Position numbers and translations under genes: made by a program. Positions 34,601-47,247 of a stretch of 64,000 bases of DNA are shown piece after piece. Within the stretch, counting starts at the first letter, position 1. Each line of letters opens with the position of its first letter. The notes under the pieces are model-generated. The model ran no database searches and was not told the DNA's origin. It was given only the letters and a program-made list of their open reading frames with translations. Origin of the DNA: Echinococcus granulosus (taxonomy: Eukaryota > Platyhelminthes > Cestoda > Cyclophyllidea > Taeniidae); NCBI RefSeq assembly GCF_000524195.1, contig NW_020170409.1, forward strand, positions 8,261 to 72,260. The letters run 5' to 3'.

Positions 34601-37600
34601 GGGAACTTCCTCTGTGGTATAATAAAAAAGAGCTTTTAGACATCAAAAAACAAGACAACGGAAACAAACCCTTAAAAACTACTTCCCTCTACCTAGACTA
34701 TACGATCTTGTAAGAAATGACAAAAGAACGCACAAACAACATCGGATCCTCCAACTTTTTATTTCAACCTCCGGGCTAACACTTTTTTGTCTGCCCTTAA
34801 AGAGGTTACCAGTATGCCTATGCTGCTGAGACTATTGATAGGAGAAGGAATAAATCCCGGCTACAAACGTCTTTACTCACTCTAAGAGCCCTAACGAGAT
34901 TGTACGCAATTTCAGTGAATGGCGTTTCATCACGTTTATCCGAAGACGGCTGATTGTTTTCCGGTCCAAGGGTTGCTAGTCAGTAATATAGCAGGCGCGT
35001 TACCATTAATACGAGAGGCGTTCATAAACCATGGCGGTAGTACTCGTGGTATCTGGCCCACATTTCGTGGGTCGGCCCGGAGACCTCTCATCAAGATGTG
35101 GAAAACCAGTGTTGGTGCGTTTCAAAACAGTGGTGCGATGAAGCACTTTTTAAACGAAAACGAGGATGCAAGATCGGCGGATACCCTTAAAAAACGGTGA
35201 AAACGAAGCGCTGATTGTTGCGAAGTCGCACAAAAGGCAATCTCGTCTTTTAGGAGTGCTGAACACGAGGTAATAATTCACGAATACTTTCCATGTGGAC
35301 AATTTAGTAGAGGCTGGATGTCATAAGAAGTTCAGCAACTCCGCGGTTTCCAAGACATCAGTTTAACATTAGGATTTGTAAATGCAGCAAGAGATTATAT
35401 CCAAAAAAATAGTCTCACAGAAGCAATTTCTCACAATAGTACACATCGCTTACCTCCAATACAGCCTATGCCTTTGGCAACGAAAACTAATCAAATACAG
35501 CTAAGGCTGCACCAAGAAGAGATCTTGAGCACGAGAAGCATCAAGAGGCAAAATGATACAGGGAGAGAGAGAAAGGCAAATGGAGAACACACCTCCAGCT
35601 TGTTCACACGCAGCTCGATACCAGCCACATTTGAGGCTTTAGAAACGGTGGGCGGCGGCAATGTACAATCGAGGACAGGGTAATGGGGCACCACTTGTAT
35701 CGGTGATCGCAAAAAACGCATCTCACAGGAAAGGGGTTCACCCACCACACCGTGTTCTATAGGCATCGAGCTAAGAGTCGATATCTTGAGCATATGCTCG
35801 ATCAGCCTGCGTCGTGGACGCGGAAGCTCTGTGAAGAGGAAGGAGAGAAAATTCAATTGCTTTGCTGTAACAAAGTGATTTTGTGATTTACTCTACACAC
35901 TGATGCAATGGGCTCTGTTTCGTGCATTTCTATTCTACTAATCTCCCAATCCCACTGCACTTTTCACACTCTTGTGGATCGTGATGACTACTAAAATAAT
36001 TCTAACGCACCACTGACAAAAGTGTTGCCAAACGCACTCCAAAAGAATGAAAAGTCCAATTTTACTGAGCAGAGGCTGCCCCCAAAAGATATAAGGAAGG
36101 CATCTGCTGAGAACAACTAAATCTCCAGAGACTCAAAGCGGATCGACCCTAAACCACATCGACTTTTGGTGACACCAACCTAGTGTTTTACTAAAAGGGC
36201 AATAATGAAGAAAATGGAGGCGTCAGTAATGGAACTGCTTACAATCCTTTCGTAGAAATAGTGAATTATAAACATCATTTGAAGACTCGACACTTTCGCA
36301 TGCAGGCGACTGGGCATAATTGAAGCAGCAATAGGGTAGAAAAGAAGAGGCTAGCTTTTACAGTGAATTCTGTATTAACCGATCCTGCTTTTAAGCAATT
36401 GTTTCCAATGAATCCGCTAGTGTGTAAAATGCACTCGCTGCAGAACATCGAGTGAGTCTCCACGCTGGAATTCGCAATCAGGAACGTCCTAGGATTCAAG
36501 TCGAGCAGAATCATAGAATGGTCAATGCTTCTGTCATGTAGCTGTTTATATCACACCCGATTATGGACAGATAGCGGACGGGTGTCCAGCCATGTAGGAA
36601 TTTGCGGTCCTCCACGAATCAGCCATGGGGATATACCCACATGGTCCATATGCTACATGTCCCCCGGGCCTTCCACATGCCAATATTAAGACAACCTCGA
36701 GACTCAAATTCAGAGATAATCCGATTGTCGTAATGTTCGTTATGTTTTTACTGGAAGCCACCATTACCACGTTCCCCGGTGTTAGGTTCATAAAAATCGC
36801 CACCGCCAGCATCAATAAAAATATTGAGGCATGAAAACAAAAACAACCCTGGCAACTAAAGAAGTGAGCTCAGTGGCTGTAAGGGGTAGTAAAATTCGTC
36901 CAACCGATTCGAGAGCCGGAAATAATACCATGAAAAAGGTGCACCTGATCGCGACAGAGGTGTTTTATGGGGTTTAGTGCAAAAGCTTTCAACTCGGACG
37001 ACAGATAATGGGAGTTCAATACAGAAAACCAAATATTAATGCAAGGAAACTAAAAAAACCCTCAGTTTGGTTTATGTTCAACATGGCATACTGATAATGA
37101 ATTAAATTTGAAAAATTGGAAAAAGGAAAAATGACAAAGACAAATACCACGGTTGCTCATGAGTCAAATGATTTTGAGTACAAAATAGTTTAGTATTATC
37201 TGACCATAGTCCACGATGACAATGAAAATGACGTATTAATGATGAGAATAAGCAAAAGCTGAAATATTTTACTTCTGTGATTAACCAACATTCAATGACA
37301 AGATCCACATGAAAGCACATATAGACAAACTTGAGTGGTGTCTGCTTGAAGTCTGCTGCGAAGTGGCCTCTACATCGGTAGCCTGGAGCCCTATTCATAT
37401 CGTCCATGCTACCAATCTTCTGAATATTGATGATAAGCCTGTTTCCAGACGGCGACCTGATGGTGTCTTCATAAGCACCTTGAATGAACACCATTTGGCC
37501 AAACCGCAGTTGGAACAACTGATATCAGTGAGTCGTTAGTTAGGCTTGCTAAGGGTGGAAAGTAAGCCACAGCTGCAGATGATGTAACATGAAGCTTTGA

Positions 37601-40600
37601 CGAAAATGGTGGATTAGGGAACTTGCCAAAATACAGGAACGATGAAAAGAATAGAAGTGAGTCTATGGAATTTATTTTGCCTTTTAAAATTATAAGATAC
37701 ACACAGCTTTATTAAGCCCAACTTCACTCACTAAGCGCAGACCAAAAACTACTGCTGGATGATGCGTGATACTATTTACAGCCATAAAAAGCACTAATTT
37801 GAATAGTCGTTGAAAAAAAATTAGTGTTTACGATCTATAATCCCTACGATCAAAACCGTTGATAAAACAGAACTGGATATTTCGAAGAATACAGCTATGA
37901 AACGCCAAGTAGAATTTAGCAGGTTATTTGTTAACTGAAAGCTAAAAAAATACCGGAACAATTCATTTATGACACGCGGAGGTACTGATAAGTTCAAGCA
38001 ACCTAGCCTAATGCTAAAAGTTAGACCAATCACCAGCTGCTACTTACAGCAAAAAGTAGGAAAGTCAAGAAGACGAACCTGCGAGAAGCTTAATACGATC
38101 ATTGCCAGTTGAAAGGGTTTCATTGAAGATGTTCCGTGGAGTGAATTCGATGCGGAGACCTTGAACAAGGGTATTTTTGGTTTTTGGAAGACAACACAAC
38201 TCCCTGAACTCCTTCAGCGTGAACGCGGCCTGCAGAGGTCCCCGACGTCCTACTATGATCACTCGACGTACTCGGCTGGTAGAGAGATGCTCTATCACTG
38301 GCTCTGGGATGTCTGTATTCTGACATCGATAAAACAAAACTTGCGATTAGATGGCCCTTTAAACTGCTTGCGAGTCAACAACGTGGATTATTTTTGAATT
38401 AGCTAATATAGTTTGATGAAACAAAAACATTTTCAATATCTACGCAAAAACTTGAACCAAATCAGATATTTCTAGCATCTGGTGAGTTTTTTGTTTTAAA
38501 ATCACGTCAGCTACAATTTCTAATGACTGTTTTACACCTAGAGTACCACCTTTGCGTTTGACAAAGTACAGTTCAATCTCTGAAAAGGTTACTCGAATAG
38601 CATTCGTGAATAGTGCACCAACCGTAAAAAGGGTAGAAAACTAGATTTCTCCCACATTACAACTGAAACATCGACAATTCCACAAAAGAAGCTAGACAAT
38701 AGCCAGCAAAAGTATCGCAGCAAACTCTAACGGCAAAATTACTTTTCGTGAACTAAGTTACACACGCACATGGTGGTACATTCGAGGTCCCCGGTTTAAA
38801 TACATCAAAATTGACTAGGAAAGTTGTCAGTTATAGCGGAAGCAGAAGAAGGTTCATTTAGGATCTGATAATAATTGATAGAGGTAAATCATTGAGCAGG
38901 AGACGTATTGAAAATCAGAGAATTCATTTGTAGTTGTTTTGCAATAGATTGCTTTGTTTTGATTGTTTTGTAAAAAATATTTACCACAACTCTTTGATGA
39001 AAATTTTACTTACTTCAAAGTTTCAAAAAGTGAAACACACCATCTTTTAAAATTTTTGTTTTCAGTGTCTCACGTAATGTGGTACCCAATTGTCAGGTCA
39101 CAAATCTGTGATAAGTGGCTTTTAAGAATGTCCGATAACTGTTAGTACCAAATCATGGGTAACAAAAAGAAATTGGTTGAGATTAAAGCAATAAAGATGT
39201 AAGAAAATTCTGGTCTGACGACAGTCACATTTTTAGGTTATGCGCAGTTTCCATATTAGCTAACTCACTGGTGCCAGTGATGATGTCATACTGGAACAAA
39301 AAGCGTCCGAGCTGTAGTGATGGATTTATCTTCGAAACCCTAGTACCGAACATGCTAAACAGCCAATGAAATGTAAACATTCCACAGTGTGTAAGGAAAT
39401 TTGTGTACTAGATTGTAGGGTTTCGGTTTGTGTTAAAGAGCCTAAAAGCGGATTTTCAAGTTTTCAATTTACACAAATCGCGGGAACTGGGCCGAGGTTT
39501 TCGGGGAAAAGAATCAAAATTAGAGCATGAAACTCGCTTCACAATTCGCGGCCACTTTGTCAGGTTTAAGAATAATTATGAGCAAAACAAATATCCTGGG
39601 AGGCATTCGGAAATCCGTGGTTGCACGCGATGATAGGTGTTCATAATCTAACCTATACTTAACGGGACAAGAATTGACAGGACTATCATCCCGGTTTTTT
39701 ATTCCTTTACCACGCTAAATATAAGGTGACACTTTCAAGGTCTCAGAATCGAGATGACCATTGAATATCTGTCTTTCAAACCCACATTAGCCAGATGTCC
39801 AAACGGTAGTGAAAACTAAAGGGCATTTTTGAGTTTGGCATTAGAACGGCGCACAAATGGTAGCGGGACTGGAGTTTAGATCCTGCGTGAATCTTGTTCG
39901 ATTTAGTCATAAGCCAAAAGAGTCAGTAGAAAGACCCTGAAATTAGCGAACGTCTATCATACACTTGGGAAAGACGCCGTATAAACAGGAACGTGGATGA
40001 AGGGCGGAGTCATTAATTGTGAGGACTAACAGTGAAAAAGGAGCAGGGGGCTGGGGTCACGGAGGGACACTGGCATCATAGAAGGCTTAACTGGTAGCCA
40101 TATCATACCAAAATCCAGAAATCTACGAAATACCCGTCTCCATGAAATATTGTTTTCGGTACCACAGTTTTGCAAAACTTTGCCTTCTCAGCGATTTCAA
40201 AGCTAAAACTGGACTCTCTAGACCACTCAATGAAATACAGAAAAGGAGTACGAAGCAGGGACTCTGAAGGGATTAATAAATACCAAGGTTTCGTGATGGG
40301 ACTTCTTTCAACGTTTAGGAACACGTTCGAGATCCAAGGGCCTTCAAAATATGTCGTGTAAAAATCGCCTTTTCCAGAATTTAAAGTCGCGCAAAATCCA
40401 AAAATTGATTCAAAATTCTTTTCTCGAATATAGTAACCTTTTGGACAAAGTTAGTGGCTTAAAAGATGGGTAAAAACCTTGAGCGACGCCTAATAAAAAG
40501 CATTTTCGGTAGCAGAAGGAATCATTGGTCTTTTTAGTTAGGCAACCAGCAGCCTCCATATATTTATCTCCATCCACTCTTATTAAATTGAGTGCATCGG

Positions 40601-41903
40601 GTAGTCAATGGCTTTTCTAGATTTACGAACCAAATCCATGATTTGCCACACATTCAGGGAAAATGAATTGAACAGTGGCCAAAGCTACAGCAACAATGAG
40701 GGGTTCATATTAGTATCGGGTCCCAATTAAATTCACGTGACACTGATATAAGCCAGTTTCTGCGCAGACGTTATTTGATTTTTTACATTAGCAGATCATG
40801 TCAACAGTAAACTAAGAAACCAGTACCCCTTACTCAAAATATTACGGTTGTGGTTATAATTATTCGAAAAAACACAGATTTGGCCCTCAAAACACCTTAG
40901 TATCATGCAATATTCGTGTTAGGTCAAACGTCATTTGCGATAGTGCCAGGGAAACGGATGCTATAAAACCACTAACAGAAAAGTGCCAATACAGCGAACC
41001 GCAATTAAAGACTCACTTTGAGGCGATCAACAGAACAGAGAAGAATTCTCGCGACATCGAGTGAAACGTTTCCCATACCAACAATGGCAACAGTTTCGCA
41101 GTCCAAATATGGTGGAGGCTAGAAGAAAATGGAAAAATACAACGCTGTTCCATATAGAAAAGACTAGACAGTAAAGGTGAGGCTACCGCTTGTAAATCTG
41201 GATATCCATTATACCATCCGACCAGTTCCTTGGCTGATAAGACACCCGGAAGTTCCTATGAAACGCATGAAAATACTAGGAACAAAAACCAACCTCACCA
41301 CTAATATTCATACGTTTGTCAGCACTTGCCCCATAAGCCTAAGCACAGTGTGAATAGGAAAGAATGAGAAAAGAAACAAACCAGTACGATGGCGTCATAA
41401 TGATAGCGAAGTTCCGCCAGGCTAATATCATCACCAACGGCTATATTCCCATAGTAATGAAAGCGGGGATTCTTGGCCACTTGTGTGAAAGTATTGATCA
41501 CATTCTAGAGTAGAATAAAGCGGTACTATAGGTCGTTTTTGAAACTCACCTTGACTTCTGGATGGTCAGGAGCGACTCCGTATCGAACGAGACCAAAAGG
41601 AACGGGCAACTTTTCGAGCACATCAATACGTGCACTTTCGTGCCTCTACATTAAATATAACGAGGGCGTTACACGCAAAAAAATTGTTGGAAAAGACACG
41701 AACTGCAAAGTGCTTAATCAAATATTGTATTGAGGATCACCACTTACCTTTAGCAAAGTCTGCGCGACAAAAAAACCTGAAGGGCCGCTTCCGACAATGC
41801 AGACATGAAGATTCCTCTTTTGAAAGCATTTTTGAATTGCACGTCGTATTGACGAAGTAAAACCTAACATAAATCTGAAAGGGATTTGAGGACTATTATG
41901 CAT
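31663..41903 (-). CDS. FDXR: NADPH:adrenodoxin (ferredoxin) oxidoreductase, mitochondrial
   Basis: There are ten exons: 41903-41748, 41645-41550, 41504-41382, 41338-41294, 41255-41187, 41118-41017, 38319-38079, 35828-35593, 33884-33494 and 31826-31663. All phases agree, giving about 540 residues (human FDXR about 491). The FAD enzyme passes electrons from NADPH to mitochondrial ferredoxin for Fe-S cluster assembly and other ferredoxin-dependent reactions. Motifs seen are a basic presequence ([13 protein letters not shown]), the FAD-binding [10 protein letters not shown] (about 34-43), [19 protein letters not shown], the NADP-binding [13 protein letters not shown] (about 176-188), [12 protein letters not shown] (about 220-231), [11 protein letters not shown] (about 436-446), and a C-terminal [10 protein letters not shown]...GKPREK block as in human. 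Translation could also start at Met12 (ATG just behind a ctttcag acceptor-like site). Odd points are about 15 extra residues before GWAKIG and a non-consensus donor, gttggt, at intron 4. Confidence 0.95.
31827..33493 (-). other. FDXR intron 9
   Basis: 1,667-nt intron. It contains a perfect 10-bp inverted repeat at 32814-32856, listed separately. I see no coding content. Confidence 0.6.
32814..32856. repeat. Perfect 10-bp hairpin in FDXR intron 9
   Basis: ACGTGTGGGT at 32814-32823 and its exact reverse complement ACCCACACGT at 32847-32856 flank a 23-nt loop containing a T7 run. Function unknown. Confidence 0.45.
33885..35592 (-). other. FDXR intron 8
   Basis: 1,708-nt intron. It includes a less AT-rich stretch at about 34920-35270 with a 93-codon plus-strand ORF that has no recognisable features. 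Confidence 0.5.
35829..38078 (-). other. FDXR intron 7
   Basis: 2,250-nt intron. A minus-strand open frame at about 37310-37518 has protein-like composition ([32 protein letters not shown]). The FDXR alignment has no room for it, so it is probably a mobile-element relic or chance. Confidence 0.5.
38320..41016 (-). other. FDXR intron 6
   Basis: 2,697-nt intron, the longest in FDXR. Exons 6 and 7 join directly in phase 0 at DRLK/NTDIP. No other feature is recognised. Confidence 0.55.
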
Positions 41904-44900
41904 AGTTCATGCCACTTGACTAAATCCACTTTAAAAAAGGCGGCAGAACATAACCGATTAACATGCGCAAAAAGTGAAATATAAAAACATGGTTAATTTA
42001 CATACAAAAGGTAAAGCAAAAGTGTTTGCTATTTGTGCTTTAAATAAATGCATATTTCACTCACGCGTGAGGGCGACGGATTTCTCACTTAAGATCAGAC
42101 AAAAGGCAACTGTACGTCAATTACGTGTTGACCTCGAGGTCAATTTTATCCAATCAGATCAACGTGGGCACTTCTTAAGAAAATTTTTAGCAAAATATGT
42201 TAATCTTTTAAGATGTTGGGGGAATTCCTAAAGCGCATATTTATTTGCAAAGCTTATATATCAGCTCTTTGCTTTCCACTACCTAAAAACTCAGTTCTGG
42301 TAAGTGGTACAAATAATATTAAGGCCATCACTTTCCTCATTATGGTTTAATGCCCCTACTCTTCACCGAAGTTGTAGTAAGCCAAAGTAGTATGAGAGAG
42401 CATACATTGCCAATGCACAGAAGAGATAAGAGGCTACTCAAAGACTTGAAAGTCATTTTGTAGAGTGGAAGTGTAACCTATGGAGACTCAAGTGCTCCCT
42501 TATTTAAATAAACAGTTAAGCAAGATTTGGTAATTTTAAGCAGGCTGCATTTATTCTAACTCTCCTGCATGTTAGGAATGTGCGTTTTTATGCTGCCTTG
42601 GCTTATTATGCCTTTAACGAAGACCCGGGGCTCTACCTGAGTACTGTTGGTAAATACACTTTCAAAAGTACCCCGTAATGCCTAGCTAGTTGTAAACCAA
42701 AATGACGAATAATTTATCTCCCTTTCTATTCAGATGCAACCAAACTATGGCTATTTAAATCAAGTGTTTAGTGGTACAATGCTCTATATTTTTTGTAATG
42801 AGTCTGCCTGTATAGAAAAGAAGCTATGCCTTAATTACTGCTTGCTTGAATTGTTTTCAGCTCACGGACCCCCTTAAAAACACCCATCCTTTTTCGACAG
42901 CTTCTTGCCTAGTGGCATTTTCCTCATGCATTCAATTCTATCTCCTTATCCAGGACTCGCTCGTCATTATTTATTTAGTTGTTCTAAATAGTCATATTTG
43001 GTATTTTTGCGTCCCACCCCATTCAAGCATATTCTTCCAACTAAAGCCTTCGCCACCTCGTAATTGTTTAAGCTACATGTGATTTACGGTATGCACCCGG
43101 TAACCTAATCTCCACAGCGGGCAGGCAAGTGAAGATACATCCTCGTCTATATTCCCAAATTCAAGTGAGTAAAATATGTATAGATGTATTTGCATATGAA
43201 TCATGTGGGACTCTCATTTTGCCATTGCAGATAATGCCTGTGCTACGAATCAAAAAGTCTCCTCAGGGGATAATGTGCGATGCCAGTATTGGTGGTCTTG
43301 GATGTGGTAGTGGTGGTGACGGCGATACAGATAGCTTAAGAGGTATCAAAACAATAGGCCAAGTTTATCTGTCAATCTCGTTCTCGTGTACAGAGGAAAG
43401 TATGGGGCGGAGGGGTGGAGGAAAAGAGGATGTGAATACTGATACACAAATTTGGGATGTAGAAAAGGGTCAAGAAATAACAAGTTCCGATGCTGGTTGT
43501 CTCGTCCATAGGAAGTTTGGATGAAAATAACTCTTTCTCCTCTGATGGCAAAACTACTTCGAATTGCGAAATAACGAAAGGTCCTTATTTTTTCGTCATG
43601 GTTTCAAACTTGCTTTTTTCTTAATGGGGGCGTTTGCTGCATTCGTTCCTGTCAAGGCAAAATAAGTAAGGATGCAGTAGTATTGCGGTCTAATAATTAA
43701 TAAGGCTTTCCGTCCAAATAGAGACCTACGAGCAAGCGAGATCTACCTCAGCCTTATGATTACCTACGCGCCATTCCATTCACGGCATTTTTGTTTAAAG
43801 TCCACCACTCCTTCTGTAAATTTAAAATTGGTGTTTTCTTTGGCCTTATTGACTGCATTAGGTCCTCTAAAAAAATATATTAATGTGCTTCTTGCGTCTC
43901 CTTATGCCCAACTTTGGTACTTATGACTGTTTAAGCCTGCGAGGCTTTTAAGTATTGCCATAGTCTGGGGTTCAGTTCAACCAAAAACCGCTTTTATTCT
44001 GAAATTACTGCCTACTACAAATATTTTTACGAACTCTGTACGTAAAACAAAGCATTCATTTTATGCGTAGGAGTTTACATGTTAGTACGTCTTCACTTAA
44101 AAGAGAATATGGAACTTTCTATTTTTAACCTGGCGTTCCCCTTCTCAACCAGGTCTGGTGGTTCGATTACAATAGCCGGCCCGGTTTGGGAAATTGTGCA
44201 TATTTTCAATCGAGATTAAACGCACCGTCCTGTTTTTCAAGCAAAACGTCACTTAATTTTGTCCTACATGAGTCCACATTTTACCAGCTCCAACCATTTA
44301 TTTATTTATCAGTCGGAAAACTCAGGGATCCTACTTAAAATCAACTGCTAGAGTAGGAAAATATTTGGCCTTTCTGGAAGGTGGAAGACTTTTCACTTGC
44401 ACTTTATCGGAGGAATTTGACCTCCATGCGGGATTGGAAGTTTGTTTGTCAACGAAAAGTCTTGGTTCTATTTTTATTTACGGGATTTACCACCACGTAG
44501 CTCCAAAAATACATCTTCTGTGTTACAGCAATTATTTGAAATAATGGACAGTGAATGAACTTTTTCAGCTGTAGCCAAGGTGGCAAGTCTTTTTTGGCCT
44601 AGTATTTGATTCTTCAAGACGTGGATTTGATTTTAAAGGTTAAAAATGAAGTCAAGTATGCAACCGGAATCATTCCACACAGGACGAAATGATTTCCTAA
44701 TCGGCATCATAATTAAGCCTTTTGAAGGTGCCAAAACAGAACAATGGGGATCTATACAAAAAAGTGAAGCTGTTCGTCTGAGATAACTAAATATTTTCGT
44801 TTGTCAATTGAGCAATTACGCTAGAAATCAGCAAAAGTTGATGAACAGCTTCGTTTTTTTATAGAATAGTACTATCCGTTTATCTGCTTGCCCAAAGTGA

Positions 44901-47170
44901 TTGTCTAAAGGCAACAATCACCTCAAGGATGCGGCGTGGCTCCTTATCAGTTTATAATAGGTGGTTGCCTAAACTTGTGCACGAGAGAGAGATTTGTTGA
45001 GCTTAAGAAAGCGAGCTGGATTTTTGCGGATAATAGCATTTTTGGGTAGCAACTGGAGTTATTAAAAATAACGAAAATTGGTGAATCGGACATCTGAGCA
45101 GCCGTAGTGGTCAATTTTCCTCCGGGACCTCCGGAGCGATGGTACCAATAACGAAGAGGATGAGCGTGCAAACATATTTTTTATTATTCCTAAGATAACT
45201 GGTTGAGATTTTGATTACATGATCTCGTAGGAGGCCTTTGAAATCAGGGCACGATATTCTAGTAATAGGTTTCTCTTTGAAAAGCTTTGAATCGAAATGA
45301 AGGTGAATTTAAAAGGTGAGTACCTATTCTGACTTATTTATCCATACATTGACAATAAAAAGAAATCCATCATTTTCTGACTTGTTAGGAGAACAATAAA
45401 TCTCTCTTGTGGTCACTTATGCTGACATTTATGCTTCCGATTTGCTCCTTTCTGACCCGACCTCATTTGTGGGCTGTTGCAGGTGATTTACTATCGCAAT
45501 GCCGTGAAAGCGAAACAGTTGGGTCCACCAAAATAGCACCAAATCAGCCATTCATGTATGCAACAAATCCCATATTTTGGACAAAAATTTCCTATTTCAA
45601 AGGGCTATTTTTGACTCCTAGACGCATGCAGACACAAGGGGGCATGGAGGGACACCGGAATTATCACATTCCAAAGAGTTTATTCTGTTTTGACATTGAC
45701 AGAACTGGTTAGGCATCGACATTTGCGAGAAGGGGGCTGCTGCTTGGCTGTATGAATTGTTGACGATAAACAGAAATTAGAGTTCTCAAGGCAACTATCC
45801 TAACGTTATTTCAGATGAAAAAAGGCAGATCGTCCGCCCTCCATATAGGCACGTGGTGAGGATCAAGCTTCGTTTATCCATCTAGTGTATCATTATAAAC
45901 ACTGCGTTTAGGTTGTGATGTTACAACGTGTTAGAGTTGAAGTTCAACACACATTTTGGAAAAGATTAGTTAGAGGTGTGCATGCAATTTGAGAGTTGAC
46001 AAATTAAAAACCAATCCTTATTTAGTTATATTAAGGAATCGTGATGAAAAGCGTAGCTAAGACTGGCGGCTACTCTGGAACATGTAAAAATATTCAAATA
46101 CTGAAACTCAGAGAATAAAGAATCCATTTAACGCTCGAAGATAGCAATATACAGTAGTAAGAATATGAAATTAATATGGCTATCCATCTGTTTTATATCG
46201 GATTTAAAAAGTAACTTAAAGGCCACTTTAACTTCTCTTTACAAAGGAGTACAATTTGAGAATGGACAAAAGAACGTTAAGAGGTTGGTAACCTGTGAAA
46301 ATTTTAGAAACCGGTAATTGCCTGTGGTTCACACCTGTGACTTTTCAATTCATGTTTTCTATTTCGGCTTAAAACATTGAACGAAAGACGACTAAATTTG
46401 ACTTTAGGATGCAGTCAGCATAAAAACAGGAACCCCACTTGGTTGTCCAAAGTAAAACTACCCAACTAGTAGGCTTCACGAGCCCCGACGTGTAAAAAGG
46501 AGCATGCTTATTACCGACTTAATGGAGACCTCGACCAGAGTAAAACTCTTTAGGTCCAAACAATGGAACCGTAAAGTAAAATGTCGACCTATTCATTAAA
46601 TATACTTGCTTTATTAAACGCCTTCTTATCATCACATCGTTCAAACACTCCCCTAGCATGGGATCTTGGAAAGCAATCCTTCTTCCCCAGGAAATTTATT
46701 AATATTTTCAGAACCATTAAAAAATCCTATTTTTGCCATCATCGATCCCAAAACTGACAATATACGCGCATAGTCTCTCTGGATAAGGTATCCTAGTGGC
46801 CAATAGTTTCAGTATCTTTGGAAGGAATTTCCTCCTGCCATATACCACCGAACGTCGGTCACACCATTTCGGTAGTTCTTGAATGAACCCAGGATTGAAG
46901 TAACTCATTAACTTATCGCCAACTGAAAGTGGACGATTTTAAGTTACATTTTAGCGATCCATCCGAGCAAATACTGGCATTTTATGCTCCCGACTGTAAT
47001 AATCTGAGCACTACATATAAAACACGAAAGTACTTTTTCGTGTTATATCTTACCGTTTGTCAAGAACAAAAAGCTGTCGGAGCCTAGTTTATCTGCACTT
47101 TAGCTGCGCGAGGTCATACGAACTTTAGCTGGGTGAAAGCGAGGGGGGTGGAATCCTTTCCTCTGGATCG
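41904..47170. other. Gene-poor intergenic region right of FDXR
   Basis: The FDXR promoter should lie immediately right of 41903. ORFs at 43129-43524 (+), 45407-45712 (+) and 46717-46908 (-) are open but have no domain or supporting gene structure. AATAAA on the minus strand at 46695-46700 could serve the proline-rich gene that ends at 47171. Confidence 0.35.
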
Positions 47171-47247
47171 TTAATGGCATGCTGTACTTATGACACGTGC
47201 CAATGAGTGGGTGATGTTTGCCTCCATCCCTTCAGCAGCCTTGACAC
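47171..47247 (-). CDS. Proposed last exon of the proline-rich gene
   Basis: A taattatgcag acceptor, then 77 nt that continue phase 1 from the previous donor (CGAG/gtgagc at 49664) and read VKAAEGMEANITHSLARVIS...CH before TAA. The fit of phase and stop is encouraging, but the exon is short and lies 2.4 kb from the previous one. Confidence 0.35.

Noticed and set aside
43129..43524. 131-codon plus-strand ORF, possibly an exon after a ttgccattgcag acceptor
   Set aside because: No phase-compatible neighbouring exons and no protein features; left out for lack of support.
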